A DNA stretch of 41,893 nucleotides, taken from an uncultured Gammaproteobacteria bacterium (GTDB lineage: Bacteria > Pseudomonadota > Gammaproteobacteria > Pseudomonadales > Pseudohongiellaceae). Shown here one piece after another: positions 30,116-41,195 of this stretch. The stretch covers positions 1 to 41,893 of the forward strand of contig CAISOD010000240.1 in NCBI GenBank assembly GCA_903887045.1. Direction: 5' to 3'. The position numbers and the translations under genes are program-made. Positions within the stretch are counted from its first letter, which is position 1, and each line of letters opens with the position of its first letter. The notes beneath the pieces were generated by a model, which was given only the letters and a program-made list of their open reading frames with translations, did no database searches and was not told the origin of the DNA.

Positions 30116-32191
30116 ATGCCCGTTGCCAGCACCGTCAATCTCAAGAGCTACAAGTATTACCTCAACCGCGAACTGAGCTGGCTGGAATTCAATCGGCGTG
30201 TACTGGCACAGGCGCGGGATACCAACGTACCGCTGCTGGAACGACTGTTCTACCTGTGTGTCGCCAGCTCGAACATGGACGAGTTCTTCGAAATACGTGT
30301 GGCCGGCCTCAAACAACAGGCTGCTTATGACAGTACTGCACGCGGCCCCGACCGGCTGACGGCGGAAGAGCAATTGGCACGCATCTCGGTGGTGGCACAC
30401 GATCTGGTACGCGACCAATACCGCATTCTCAACGATACCCTGCTGCCAGCGATGGCAAAAGAAGGCATCCACATCATGCTCAGCAAGATGTGGAATGTGA
30501 AGCAGAAGGAATGGATCAAGAGCTATTTCAACCGCGAACTGCTGCCGGTACTGAGCCCGGTAGGTCTGGATCCGGCGCATCCGTTTCCGCAGGTGCTCAA
30601 CAAGAGCCTGAACTTTATAATCTCGTTGCAGGGCAAGGATGCGTTCGGCCGCAATTCGGGTCTGGCCATTGTGCAGGCGCCGCGTGCATTGCCGCGCGTA
30701 GTGCAATTGCCCTCCTCGTGTGCCACGCATCCGCATGACTTCGTGATGCTGTCGTCCATCATCTTTCACCACGCGCGCGATCTTTTCCCCGGCATGAAGG
30801 TGCTCGGCTGTTACCAGTTCCGCATCACCCGCAACGCCGACCTCACCGTGCAGGAAGACGAAGGTGCCGATCTTCTGCACGCCATCGAAGGCAAATTGAC
30901 AACGCGCCGCTTCGCCAGCGCGGTGCGACTCGAAGTGCAGGAAGACTGCCCGCTCGATCTCATCAACTATCTGCGATCAAAGTTCGATCTGCAGGAAGAC
31001 GATGTGTACCAGGTGGGCGGACCGGTGAACCTCAACCGCATGATGGCCGTGCAATCAATGGTGAAGCGTCCCGATCTGAAGTTTCCGCCGTTCGAACCTG
31101 CGGTGCAGGGCAAGCTGCAGAACAACAACCTGTTCGAGTTGATCCGCAAGGGCGATGTGCTGCTGCATCATCCCTATCAATCATTCTCGCCGGTAGTGGA
31201 TCTGTTGCGGCAGGCGGCTGCCGATCCTGACGTGCTGGTGATCAAGCAAACGCTTTACCGCACCGGCAATGATTCCAGCATTGTCGATGCGTTGGAAAAG
31301 GCGGCACTTGAAGGCAAGGAAGTCACCGTGGTAATCGAACTGCGGGCGCGCTTCGACGAAGAGGAAAACATCGAAGTCGCCAACGAACTCCAGGCCGCCG
31401 GCGCCCACGTGTCGTATGGCGTAGTAGGTCACAAGACCCACGCCAAGATGATGTTGATCGTACGGCGCGAAGGCCGCGGGCTCAAACGCTATGTCCACCT
31501 CGGTACCGGCAACTACCATGCTCGTACCGCGCGCCAATACACCGACTTCGGGCTGTTGACCGCCGACCAGGCACTGACCGAAGACGTGCAGAAGGTATTC
31601 CAGCAACTGACCGCGATGGGCAAGCCCGGCAAGCTGAAGAAAATCCTGCAGGCGCCGTTTACCTTGCACAAGGCACTGCTGGAAAAAATCGAGCGCGAAA
31701 TTGCTTTTGCGAAAGCGGGCCGCCCTGCCCGCGTAATCGCCAAGCTGAATTCATTGACCGAACCGGGCCTGATCCATGCTCTCTACAGCGCGTCATGTGC
31801 GGGAGTGCGCATTGACTTGATCGTGCGCGGCATCTGCTGCCTGAAGCCGGGCATCAAGGCTGTGTCGGAAAATATCCATGTGCGCTCCATCATCGGCCGC
31901 TTCCTCGAACACTCCCGTTTGTACTATTTCCACAACGACGGGGATTTTGAACTCTACGCCAGCAGCGCCGACTGGATGGAACGCAACCTGTTCCGCCGAG
32001 TAGAAACCGCGTTCCCTATCGAAGACCGCCGCATGAAGAACAAGGTGCTGCAGGAAGGCCTGCTCGATTACCTGGCCGACAACACCCAGAGTTGGCTGCT
32101 GCAAAGCGATGGCTCCTACAAGCGCTGCACCCCCGGCAATGCCAAGCCACGCACCGCGCAAACGGCACTGTTGGCGCACTACAACGATTGA
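30116..32191 (+). CDS. ppk1: polyphosphate kinase 1
   Basis: YYLNRELSWLEFNRRVLAQA; DVLLHHPYQSFSPVVDLL; VIKQTLYRTGNDSSIVDAL; GHKTHAKMMLIVRREG; HLGTGNYHARTARQYTDFGLLT. Confidence 0.96.
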   Translation: MPVASTVNLKSYKYYLNRELSWLEFNRRVLAQARDTNVPLLERLFYLCVASSNMDEFFEIRVAGLKQQAAYDSTARGPDRLTAEEQLARISVVAHDLVRDQYRILNDTLLPAMAKEGIHIMLSKMWNVKQKEWIKSYFNRELLPVLSPVGLDPAHPFPQVLNKSLNFIISLQGKDAFGRNSGLAIVQAPRALPRVVQLPSSCATHPHDFVMLSSIIFHHARDLFPGMKVLGCYQFRITRNADLTVQEDEGADLLHAIEGKLTTRRFASAVRLEVQEDCPLDLINYLRSKFDLQEDDVYQVGGPVNLNRMMAVQSMVKRPDLKFPPFEPAVQGKLQNNNLFELIRKGDVLLHHPYQSFSPVVDLLRQAAADPDVLVIKQTLYRTGNDSSIVDALEKAALEGKEVTVVIELRARFDEEENIEVANELQAAGAHVSYGVVGHKTHAKMMLIVRREGRGLKRYVHLGTGNYHARTARQYTDFGLLTADQALTEDVQKVFQQLTAMGKPGKLKKILQAPFTLHKALLEKIEREIAFAKAGRPARVIAKLNSLTEPGLIHALYSASCAGVRIDLIVRGICCLKPGIKAVSENIHVRSIIGRFLEHSRLYYFHNDGDFELYASSADWMERNLFRRVETAFPIEDRRMKNKVLQEGLLDYLADNTQSWLLQSDGSYKRCTPGNAKPRTAQTALLAHYND

Positions 32192-32194
32192 ATC

Positions 32195-33379
32195 TCAGGG
32201 CATCAGACGCAGGCGCAGCGGAGTTGCTTCAATCACCTGCAGTGTCGCTGCCCGCTGGCTGCCGCCAACCGTCACGGCCTGCAACGTCAATGTCCCTGCC
32301 CGGTAGATATTGTCGTTGTTCATTACCGTAACAGCTCGTGTCTGCAGTCGCAGCAGTTCGAACTCCATCGGTATGCGTGGCAGCAGCAAGAGCTGCGCAC
32401 TGTACTGCCTGTCGTTGGTACCAAAGACCGGAATATTGAGTCGCTGATCGTAGTAGTACGCGACCGTGGTGCCAGCAGGCGCTTGATCACGGCGCAGCGG
32501 TTTGAAGAAGTTCCAGATCACTTCGCTGGCATTGAAGGTTTGCACCGGTGTATCGGCTTCGCCACGCGGCGCTCTGCCTCCAGGCCAGGCATGGCCATTG
32601 CCCTTCACCACGTAGGATTCCAGCCTGCCGCCAGCACGGCAATCGCCATACACTCGGTGGTCGTAGATGGCATTGGCACTGTCGACAACAGACTTGCATC
32701 CGTTGACCCGGGCCCAATACTCTCCCTGCACGGCTATGGGAAGTGTCGGCAAGTCGGCCGGTGAAATGCCGAGTCCAAAACCCTGCAACTCGCCTCCAGC
32801 AGCTTTGACACGCTGGTCTTCAGCGCCATTGATGATCAACACCGGCATCGCATAATCACGCACTGGTTCATCGCCAAAGATGCCGGCGATGACCGGCGCA
32901 ATGCCCGCTACCTTGTCGGCCAGTTCGATGCCAACGCGATGCGTCATCATGCCGCCGTTGGACAGCCCGGTGACATAGACTCGTCCCGGATCCACCTTGC
33001 GAGTCGCAATCAGGTGATCTATCAGCAAGGACAGGAAGTGGACATCATCCACATTGTCACGCATTGCATAAGCACAGCAATGCGCAGCATTCCAGGTCAG
33101 CAGCACGTTGTCGAACACGCCATTGCTGCCATAGGGATACACTGCGATCAGACCGTCCCGCGCTGCGACGGCATCGAAGCCTGTTTGCTCCACCATGTTC
33201 TGGCCACTGCCACCGCCGCCATGCAACAGGATGACCAGCGGCGCCAGATCGCTACCAGTGGCAAAGTCGTGCACCAGGTACCGGCGTACACGCCCGTCAA
33301 CCATGATGGTTTCATCGCTGTTGGCAGCCGCTGCGGACAAATACACCAAGCACAGCAACAGTGTGACAATGCATTTCAT
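32195..33379 (-). CDS. secreted PHB depolymerase-like esterase with C-terminal extension
   Basis: Signal peptide MKCIVTLLLCLVYLSAAAA; LVILLHGGGGSGQNMVEQTGFDAVAARDG; VYVTGLSNGGMMTHRVG nucleophile elbow; NGHAWPGG histidine. Confidence 0.83.
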   Translation of the reverse strand: MKCIVTLLLCLVYLSAAAANSDETIMVDGRVRRYLVHDFATGSDLAPLVILLHGGGGSGQNMVEQTGFDAVAARDGLIAVYPYGSNGVFDNVLLTWNAAHCCAYAMRDNVDDVHFLSLLIDHLIATRKVDPGRVYVTGLSNGGMMTHRVGIELADKVAGIAPVIAGIFGDEPVRDYAMPVLIINGAEDQRVKAAGGELQGFGLGISPADLPTLPIAVQGEYWARVNGCKSVVDSANAIYDHRVYGDCRAGGRLESYVVKGNGHAWPGGRAPRGEADTPVQTFNASEVIWNFFKPLRRDQAPAGTTVAYYYDQRLNIPVFGTNDRQYSAQLLLLPRIPMEFELLRLQTRAVTVMNNDNIYRAGTLTLQAVTVGGSQRAATLQVIEATPLRLRLMP

Positions 33380-33452
33380 GGCGCAAATCCAATTGGGTCT
33401 GCGAACAAGAACGCAGAGCAGCACCGCAGGTTGACAAGCCATCACCGGTAGC

Positions 33453-34163
33453 TCAACGCGAGATTGATGCAAAGCGTCGCAACAACAGTTCCGATTCGGC
33501 AGTGTCGGTGACTTCGGCCTGCAACGCATCAAAATCGAAACCCTCCCGTGTCAGCGCATCGCTACGGATACGCAGGTAGTGCAACATCGCCGTGTAAGTG
33601 AACTCGGGATGAAACTGCACCCCCCACACGCGCGGGGCAAAGCGCACGCCGTGGTGGGCTTCGAACGGATTCCACGCCAGCACTTCGGCGCCGTATGGCA
33701 ACCGGGTCACACTTTGCATGTGGGTAGTGTGGGCCAGGAAACGTTCCGGCAAACAGCTGAACAGTTCGTCCTGTGCAGCAGCCGGCGCCAGATGGATCTC
33801 TTTTGTGCCCATTTCACGCCCGCGCGGGTGGTAATCCACCACGCCACCGAGCGCATGCGCCAACAATTGATGGCCATAACAGATGCCCAGTATCGGCACC
33901 TGGTGCGCCATCGCGTCCAGCAGCCATTGTGCGGTGTATTCGCTCCACGGATGACGGTCACTGACCATGGCAGCCGAGCCTGAAATCACTATGCCCCGGT
34001 AGTCACGTGCCTCGGGCAGTTGCTCACCATCAATCACGGTGACGGTATGGCATTGCGCTGCAGTGAGACCGGCTGCAGCAGCTGTCCAGTGTTCAAAGTC
34101 CAGCAGCTCGGGTGGAATACCCTTGATCGCATAACCGGTCTTGATGAACAACAGTCGCTTCAT
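33453..34163 (-). CDS. class I glutamine amidotransferase-like protein
   Basis: [29 protein letters not shown] (Cys nucleophile); [13 protein letters not shown] overlaps the der stop in the restored frame (ATGA). Confidence 0.88.
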   Translation of the reverse strand: MKRLLFIKTGYAIKGIPPELLDFEHWTAAAAGLTAAQCHTVTVIDGEQLPEARDYRGIVISGSAAMVSDRHPWSEYTAQWLLDAMAHQVPILGICYGHQLLAHALGGVVDYHPRGREMGTKEIHLAPAAAQDELFSCLPERFLAHTTHMQSVTRLPYGAEVLAWNPFEAHHGVRFAPRVWGVQFHPEFTYTAMLHYLRIRSDALTREGFDFDALQAEVTDTAESELLLRRFASISR

Positions 34164-35568
34164 TTTCTGCGGTCGCGCTGGTTCTCACGATTCTTGAGGA
34201 TGCGGCGGCGGCGCGCCACTTGCTGGTAATCGAGATTCTTCTCCGCTTCAGTGAAGGGGTTGTCATCCTCACGCAATTCAATACGGATTGGCGTGCCTTC
34301 CAGCCGCAGCAGCTTGCGGAAATTCTTCTCGAGATAGCGTACGTAATGCTCAGGCAGCTTGTCCGTCTGCTTGCCGTGGATGACGAATATCGGCGGATTG
34401 TGACCACCCACATGCACATAGCGCAGCTTGATGCGGCGACCGTTGTAGGTAGGCGGCTGTGGCCGGTCTGGATGCGCTCCAGCGTCTGGTTCAACTTGGC
34501 AGTGGGAATTTTCTTGAATGCACTTTGGTAGGCCGTATGCACGGAATCGTACATGTTGCCGACACCTGTGCCATGCAAGGCCGAAATGAAATGGATTTTG
34601 GCAAAGTCGACAAAGTCGAAGCGGCGGCGGATTGCCTGACGGATTTCGTCCTTGTCGTATTCGTTCATGCCGTCCCACTTGTTGAGCGCGATCACCAGTG
34701 CGCGGCCGGTCTCAATCACATAGCCGAGCAAGTGCAGATCCTGCTCGACGATGCCTTCCTGCGCATCCAGCAGCAGTATCACCACATGCGCGTCCTGGAT
34801 GGCCTGCAGCGATTTGACGACGGAGAATTTCTCGACGAGTTCGGTGGTCTTGCCACGCTTGCGTATGCCGGCGGTGTCGATCAGTGTGTAGTGATGGCCG
34901 CGCCGCTCGAACGGGATGTAAATACTGTCACGTGTAGTACCGGCCTCGTCGTACACCACTACGCGGTCTTCACCCAGCATGCGGTTGACCAGTGTCGACT
35001 TGCCGACATTGGGCCGCCCCGCCACGCAGATACGGATGCTGTTGGCGATCGCAGGATCATCGCTAGGCAGTTCTGGTGGCGGAAACCGAGTGACCGCGGC
35101 TTCCAGCAATTTCTGCACACCCCTGCCCTGACTGGCCGCAACGGCATGCACTTCACTGATACCGAGCTTGTAGAAATCACTTAGGGCGTTGTCGTGATCA
35201 AGCCCGTCAGTCTTGTTGACGACCAGCATCACCGGCTTCTGCACCTTGCGCAGATGACCAACGATGAATTCATCGCCCTGGGTCAGACCCGCGCGCGCAT
35301 CAACCAGCAGCAACACCAAGTCGGCTTCTTCGATCGCCTGCAGTGACTGGCCCACCATCAGCTCATCAATGCCTTCTTCACCACCGTTGATACCACCGGT
35401 GTCGATGACAATGAAGCGACGTTCTTCGTAACGGCCTTCGCCATAGAGACGATCACGCGTGAGACCGGCGTAATCAGCTACCAGCGCGTCGCGACTGCGG
35501 GTAAAACAATTGAACAGCGTCGACTTGCCGACGTTGGGGCGCCCTACCAGGGCTATAACGGGAACCAT
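34160..35568 (-). CDS. der: ribosome-biogenesis GTPase Der (EngA), with an apparent frameshift near 34455-34465
   Basis: Two G domains ([41 protein letters not shown]). Frame ending [13 protein letters not shown] (ORF 34093-35568) is continued by the KH-like C-terminus in ORF 34160-34678: [68 protein letters not shown]. Confidence 0.92.
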
Positions 35569-35577
35569 TGGGAGTCC

Positions 35578-36756
35578 TTACTGGGCTGTATAGGACGCCA
35601 GATCGCCACTGTTGCCGTACACGAAAAGAGTATTGCCCTGCGCAAGCATGTGCGCGCGCACACCATCGCCGTCTGCCTTGATGCGGGCCACGAAGCGACC
35701 GTCAGACTGTGCCAGCAAATGCACATACCCCTCAGCATCACCCACTGCCAGGTAGTTGCTGAAGCCGGTGGGGGAGGACAACTGGCGCCAGGTCATCTGG
35801 TCATTGCTCCACTGGGGGGCGTCCTGGCCGACACGCCAGGCTTTGACAGTGTCATCCTCACTGACGACGTAAATATTGCCGAAGCCAAAGCCGGCGCCGA
35901 CATCACTGGATTCTTCCACGCGCCAGCGCGTTTGACCGGTGTTGGAATCTATCGCACTCAGATAGCCCTGGTAGCTTGGTACCAGCAACAGATTGTTATC
36001 GCCGACTACGAGTTCACCATCGATATCGACCAGTCGGTCGATGTCGGAATTGCCGGTAGGGATTGCCACGCGTTCTTCCCAGCGCAGCGTGCCGTTATCG
36101 AGCGCCAGCGATACCACCGAGCCACCGGCCTGGGCCGACAACACGGCGTTGCCGATGATAAGCGGGCTACTGGTGCCGCGCAGGCTTAGCGCTGGCACCG
36201 GATTTTCATAGGTCCAGAGCAAACTGCCGTTGGCAGCATCCAAACCGGTAATACGGCCGTCAACGCTCTGCACCACCACAAAACGGCCATCGCTGGCCGG
36301 TGACGACAGCACTTCGCTTGATACGGTTGTCTGCCAGCGCTGCTCTCCCGACTGGGCATCAAGCGCATACACAGCCGCGCCTTCAGTGCCGACCAGTACC
36401 ATGCCGCCACCAACACCTACGCCCCCACTGATCTCGACGTCGAGATCTGCACGCCACAGGCGTTTGCCGGTTTCAGCCTCGACGGCTACCACCAGACCGT
36501 TGTTGGCGCTGGCGTAGATGATGCCATTATCAAGGGCAGGCTTGAGCCGGTTGAACTTATCTCCCTGGCCTGAACCGACATTCATGCTCCAGTTGCGACG
36601 CAGACGCACTTCCGAATCAAAATCAGCCAGATCATCAGGCTCGCGCTCTTTCTTGTCGCGCATGAAATCGAAAATACCCATGCTGCAACCACCCAACAGC
36701 AGCATCAATGCAACGAGGGGTAGAGCGCGCCACCAGGCAGTTATCTTCAGCATCAC
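35578..36756 (-). CDS. bamB: outer membrane protein assembly factor BamB (beta-propeller lipoprotein)
   Basis: Lipobox LLLGGCSMGIFD; PQQ-like repeats NGLVVAVEAETGKRLWRADL, AAVYALDAQSGEQRWQT; neighbours der and yfgM. Confidence 0.95.
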   Translation of the reverse strand: MMLKITAWWRALPLVALMLLLGGCSMGIFDFMRDKKEREPDDLADFDSEVRLRRNWSMNVGSGQGDKFNRLKPALDNGIIYASANNGLVVAVEAETGKRLWRADLDVEISGGVGVGGGMVLVGTEGAAVYALDAQSGEQRWQTTVSSEVLSSPASDGRFVVVQSVDGRITGLDAANGSLLWTYENPVPALSLRGTSSPLIIGNAVLSAQAGGSVVSLALDNGTLRWEERVAIPTGNSDIDRLVDIDGELVVGDNNLLLVPSYQGYLSAIDSNTGQTRWRVEESSDVGAGFGFGNIYVVSEDDTVKAWRVGQDAPQWSNDQMTWRQLSSPTGFSNYLAVGDAEGYVHLLAQSDGRFVARIKADGDGVRAHMLAQGNTLFVYGNSGDLASYTAQ

Positions 36757-37439
36757 GGGGTTTCCAGCGCACTTACGCCAAGGTCTTGCAGTTTGAGTTT
36801 GAGCACAGCCGGATTGCCATCGGTGTTGGCAGCCAGCGCCTTCTGGTAAGCAGCCTTGGCACCTTCGATGTCACCCAGTTGCAACAGTGCATCGCCTTCG
36901 GTGTCGGCATAGCTGGCGACAAAGCTGCTGGAATCACCGCTGCGCAACAGGTCAAGTGCTGCTTGCGCATCACCGAGTCCAAGCTTAACCCGGGCGAGGC
37001 GCTGGCGCGCAACGATGAAGAGTTCTTCGTCAGCTTTCTGCATCAGCCCGAGTCCCGGGTTGTCGAGCACCCACTGCAGCTCAACGGCCGCCTCGTCCAG
37101 CGCACCCTTGTCGGCATGGAACTTCCCCATCACCAGCGCAGCGAAACGGGTGTAGATGCTGGACGCATACTGATCCTTCAACTGGCTGTAGACCCCTTGG
37201 GCAGCAAGCAGGTCATCCTCGCTGACAACAACACCGACATTGGCCACCGCCATCTGTGCCAGCTGCTGGTAAAGATCGGACGCCTGGCCGGCCGTGGCAT
37301 TCTGCGACGACTCCCATTCGCGCACACCGAACAACAGCGCCATTACGACGAGTACGCCGGCCAGCAGTGAGGTGCCATTGTCTTTCCACCAGTTTTTGAG
37401 GGTTTCAATTTGTTCTTCGTCAGTGGTATCGAGTGCCAC
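36753..37439 (-). CDS. yfgM: YfgM family TPR/ancillary SecYEG translocon protein
   Basis: MALDTTDEEQIETLKNWWKDNGTSLLAGVLVVMALLFGVREW; between hisS and bamB. Confidence 0.9.
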   Translation of the reverse strand: MALDTTDEEQIETLKNWWKDNGTSLLAGVLVVMALLFGVREWESSQNATAGQASDLYQQLAQMAVANVGVVVSEDDLLAAQGVYSQLKDQYASSIYTRFAALVMGKFHADKGALDEAAVELQWVLDNPGLGLMQKADEELFIVARQRLARVKLGLGDAQAALDLLRSGDSSSFVASYADTEGDALLQLGDIEGAKAAYQKALAANTDGNPAVLKLKLQDLGVSALETP

Positions 37440-37483
37440 GCAGGCGTCCCCTTCAATGATTACAACTACAGGAATAAAACGTT

Positions 37484-38767
37484 TTACAGCAGTTTGAAAA
37501 AGCGGGTCAGTTGCGGTACCAGCGCATCAAGCACCAGTTCCTGCATACTACCCTCGGAATCCAGCACCCTGAATTTGGCCGACGACTGTGGGCAATCACC
37601 TTCCAGGATCACGGCACAACGGGCGCCGCTGGCATAGGCCTTTTTCAGTTGGGCATTATATTTACCGCCGCCGCAGTGGGTCAAAACACGTAATGACGGC
37701 AGGGCGCGGCGCAACTCACGCGCCAGCAGCAAACCCTGCGACTGCACGCCAGTACCAACCACAGCCAGGTATACATCCGCCGCCCTGTCGAGCCCTGCCG
37801 GCAATGTTGCAGTTTCTTCCAGCATCAGCAACACGCGCTCGACTCCCATCGCAAAACCAACAGCTGGTGTGGCGCTGCCGCCGAGTTGCTTTGACAAATT
37901 GTCGTAACGGCCGCCGGCACAAACCGTGGCCTGGGCACCGAGCTTGTCGGTGGTCCACTCGAACACGATGCCGTTGTAGTAGTCGAGGCCTCGCACCAGC
38001 GCGGGATTGAGGGTGTAGCCGATGCCGGCAGCATCGAGCAACTGCAGTAGTTCGTTGAACTGGTCTCTGGACTGCTGGTTGACATAGTCGGCAAGCGTCG
38101 GCGCATTGGTGAGCAGTGCGCGCGTAGCAGGGGCCTTGCTGTCGAGGATGCGCAACACATTGCTGTCGAGCCGGCGCTGGCTGTCATCATCGAGTTGGCC
38201 TTTCAGCGGCAGCAGGAAGTTATGCAAGGCCTTGCCAAAGGCTACTCGATCAGCCGAACTGCCGATGTTGTTGAGCTCCAGTTGCACGTGTTGGGCAAAA
38301 CCCAGCCGATGCCAGAGTTCGGCACACATCAGCAGCAATTCGGCTTCTACGTCGGAGCCCTCCATGCCGAAAGTTTCAACACCCAACTGGCAGAACTGGC
38401 GATAGCGGCCTTTCTGTGGCCGTTCGTGGCGGTACATCTGGCCGAGGTACCACAGCTTTTGCGTCTGGTTGTACAAGAGGCCGCCCTGCTCCGCTGCACG
38501 CACGCAACAGGCCGTGCCTTCGGGCCGCAAGGTAAGGCTGTCGCCGTTGCGGTCTTCAAAGGTGTACATCTCCTTTTCGACGATGTCGGTGACTTCACCG
38601 ATTGAACGCTTGAACAGTTGCGTCTGCTCCAGCACCGGGAAACGGATTTCCTGGTAGCCATGGCCTGCCAGTAGCTCACGCGCAATCCTTTCGAAGTACT
38701 GCCAACGTGGAGATTCGGCCGGCAGCACATCATTCATGCCGCGGATGGCTTGTATCTTGTTGCTCAC
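37484..38767 (-). CDS. hisS: histidine--tRNA ligase
   Basis: [64 protein letters not shown]. Confidence 0.97.
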   Translation of the reverse strand: MSNKIQAIRGMNDVLPAESPRWQYFERIARELLAGHGYQEIRFPVLEQTQLFKRSIGEVTDIVEKEMYTFEDRNGDSLTLRPEGTACCVRAAEQGGLLYNQTQKLWYLGQMYRHERPQKGRYRQFCQLGVETFGMEGSDVEAELLLMCAELWHRLGFAQHVQLELNNIGSSADRVAFGKALHNFLLPLKGQLDDDSQRRLDSNVLRILDSKAPATRALLTNAPTLADYVNQQSRDQFNELLQLLDAAGIGYTLNPALVRGLDYYNGIVFEWTTDKLGAQATVCAGGRYDNLSKQLGGSATPAVGFAMGVERVLLMLEETATLPAGLDRAADVYLAVVGTGVQSQGLLLARELRRALPSLRVLTHCGGGKYNAQLKKAYASGARCAVILEGDCPQSSAKFRVLDSEGSMQELVLDALVPQLTRFFKLL

Positions 38768-39912
38768 AGGATTGAACCCGCTTCCCCAACCAGCTTCACC
38801 GGTTGTGGTTCAGACAACTGCTTTTCGAGAGCCTGCTTTTCCGCCACTTTGCGGCGCACCATTTTTTCCAGTTCATCGACCAGGTCTTCGTTGGCAATCT
38901 TGTGGCTGGTGACACCATTCTCGTACGCCATGTTGAACGGAGTAGCGCCAGTGAGCCCCACATCAGACACATAGGCTTCACCCGGACCATTGACGATGCA
39001 GCCCACCACCGACACGTCGATAGGAGTTGTGATGTCTTCAAGACGCGATTCAAGCGCATTGACGGTGGCAATCACGTCGAAGTTCTGCCGCGAGCAACTC
39101 GGGCAGGCGACAAGATTCACGCCTTTGTGGCGCAGACCCAGGCTCTTGAGAATATCGAAACCAACCTTGATCTCTTCCACCGGATCTGCCGCCAGCGAAA
39201 TACGAATGGTGTCGCCGATGCCGTCCATCAACAGCAGACCGAGACCTACCGAACTTTTCACTGTGCCGGAACGCAAACCACCGGCTTCGGTGATACCGAG
39301 ATGCAGGGGTTGCTCGATCTGGGTGGCCAGCTTGCGGTACGCAGCCACTGTCATGAATACCTCGGAGGCTTTCAGGCTGACTTTGAAATCCTGGAAATTG
39401 TAGGAGTCGAGAATGTCGATGTGGTGCAGTGCGCTTTCCACCATGGCATCGGCGTTGGGTTCACCGTACTTGCGCATCAGTTCCTTGCCAAGTGAACCAG
39501 CGTTGACACCGATGCGGATAGGAACACCTTTGTCGCGCGCTGATTCGGTGATGGTGCGCATGCGTTCGTCGCGGCCGATGTTGCCCGGATTGATACGCAG
39601 GCAATCGACGCCGTATTCGAGCACTTTCATGGCGATTCGGTAGTCGAAATGGATGTCAGCTACCAAGGGCACCGTAGTGCCGGCGCGGATTTTCCTGAAG
39701 GCTTCGGCGGCATCCATTGTGGGTACTGACACACGCACGATATCGGCGCCCACTGCTTCTAGGCGGCGGATCTGGTCAAGCGTCGCTGCCACATCGCAGG
39801 TGTCGGTGTTGGTCATGCTTTGCACCGCAATAGGTGCATCGCCCCCCACAGGCACCTTGCCCACCATGATCTGGCGGGACTTGCGGCGCACAATTGGCGA
39901 TTGCATACGCAT
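38764..39912 (-). CDS. ispG: 4-hydroxy-3-methylbut-2-en-1-yl diphosphate synthase
   Basis: [76 protein letters not shown] (4Fe-4S cysteines). Confidence 0.97.
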   Translation of the reverse strand: MRMQSPIVRRKSRQIMVGKVPVGGDAPIAVQSMTNTDTCDVAATLDQIRRLEAVGADIVRVSVPTMDAAEAFRKIRAGTTVPLVADIHFDYRIAMKVLEYGVDCLRINPGNIGRDERMRTITESARDKGVPIRIGVNAGSLGKELMRKYGEPNADAMVESALHHIDILDSYNFQDFKVSLKASEVFMTVAAYRKLATQIEQPLHLGITEAGGLRSGTVKSSVGLGLLLMDGIGDTIRISLAADPVEEIKVGFDILKSLGLRHKGVNLVACPSCSRQNFDVIATVNALESRLEDITTPIDVSVVGCIVNGPGEAYVSDVGLTGATPFNMAYENGVTSHKIANEDLVDELEKMVRRKVAEKQALEKQLSEPQPVKLVGEAGSIL

Positions 39913-41195
39913 CAGGGCACTGCTCCGGCGTTGCCGGTGACCTCTGGAGGTGTGGTTGAGGTGGTAGAGGTGGTTGCAGTAGCAGCCGGCGCAGTAGGAG
40001 AGGAATCAGCCGCTGTTTCCAACGGTACGGTCATCGTGACCGGATTCGACAGCGTGATGCGGGAAGTACTGTCGCTGCGGATACTGCTGCTGATATCGAT
40101 AGGGCTGGCGTTGAATGTCACCGTTACATTACGGCCATCCCCGAACAGAACATGGAAGGGCGCCTGCCCCTGTACCAGCAGCGTGTCGCCGCTCAGAAGC
40201 ATTTCATTATAGAGCCGCACATTGCGCCCATCGTCGATCTCCACCCAGCTGTTGCCGGTGAAGGTCAGTTGCATTTGATCGGCACCTGCACCGATTAGAT
40301 TGATCTGGCGACCACCCGCAGGCGTCGGGGTGATGGTGGGGGCACCGACACTGGCCGCAAGTCCGGCGGCAGGAGTTGCTGCAGCGGTTGGGGCAAGTGG
40401 GTCGACCACTGCCGGCTCGGGCGCTACTGCAACAATCACACTGTCCTGACCTGCGGCAGCAGGAAGTATGGTGGCAGCGCCGCTTACAACATCAGCGGTT
40501 GGCAATGTGGGCAAAACCGTACTTGCAAGTGGTTCGCCTTGTTGGGCACTGCTCTGTGCCCCATTAATCTGGCCTGGCTGCAAGGTTGTGCCGCTGGTAT
40601 TGGGTAGAGTGTTATTGGCATTGGAGCCGACGACTGGGGAAGCCGTGGCATAAGTTTGCGTGGGTGCTGCAGTGCTGGCGGCAGGAACCGTGTTCAGGCG
40701 AGCTGCTGGCGTAATGCGATTGGCCTGTTCGACAGCCGGCTGTGGGGATACCAGCGTTGACGCCAGTGCCGGTTCCTGCCGACCAAAGAACCACCAGCCG
40801 GCACCGAGTCCCATCGAGACAACCAGTGCAGCCGCTACCGCCCACCCAATGGCCTGGTCGCTGCGTTTGCGGGTGTAGTTGCCGGCCAGGGTCTGACTTT
40901 TGACTTCAGGCAGCGCCCCCATATGGGCGTCGTAGCAAGCCATCAGATTATCGACATCGATCTTCAGGAAACGCCCATAGCTGCGCATGTAGCCTTTGAC
41001 AAAAATCAGCCCCGGCAACTTGCTGTAGTCATCATTTTCCAGAGATTTGATGTAGTGCACGGTGAGGTGCAAGGCATCCGCCACGGTCGCGTGGGTATGA
41101 CCGCCAGCCTCGCGCGCCTGTCGCAACAACGCACCGGGAGTGCCGCTCTGCGGCCCCTTGCGCGGTTCTTGCTGCTCGTTATTGGTCGGCGTCAT
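39912..41195 (-). CDS. rodZ: cytoskeletal protein RodZ (HTH + TM + DUF4115)
   Basis: [82 protein letters not shown]; Ala/Thr-rich linker; DUF4115-like [23 protein letters not shown]. Confidence 0.93.
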   Translation of the reverse strand: MTPTNNEQQEPRKGPQSGTPGALLRQAREAGGHTHATVADALHLTVHYIKSLENDDYSKLPGLIFVKGYMRSYGRFLKIDVDNLMACYDAHMGALPEVKSQTLAGNYTRKRSDQAIGWAVAAALVVSMGLGAGWWFFGRQEPALASTLVSPQPAVEQANRITPAARLNTVPAASTAAPTQTYATASPVVGSNANNTLPNTSGTTLQPGQINGAQSSAQQGEPLASTVLPTLPTADVVSGAATILPAAAGQDSVIVAVAPEPAVVDPLAPTAAATPAAGLAASVGAPTITPTPAGGRQINLIGAGADQMQLTFTGNSWVEIDDGRNVRLYNEMLLSGDTLLVQGQAPFHVLFGDGRNVTVTFNASPIDISSSIRSDSTSRITLSNPVTMTVPLETAADSSPTAPAATATTSTTSTTPPEVTGNAGAVP

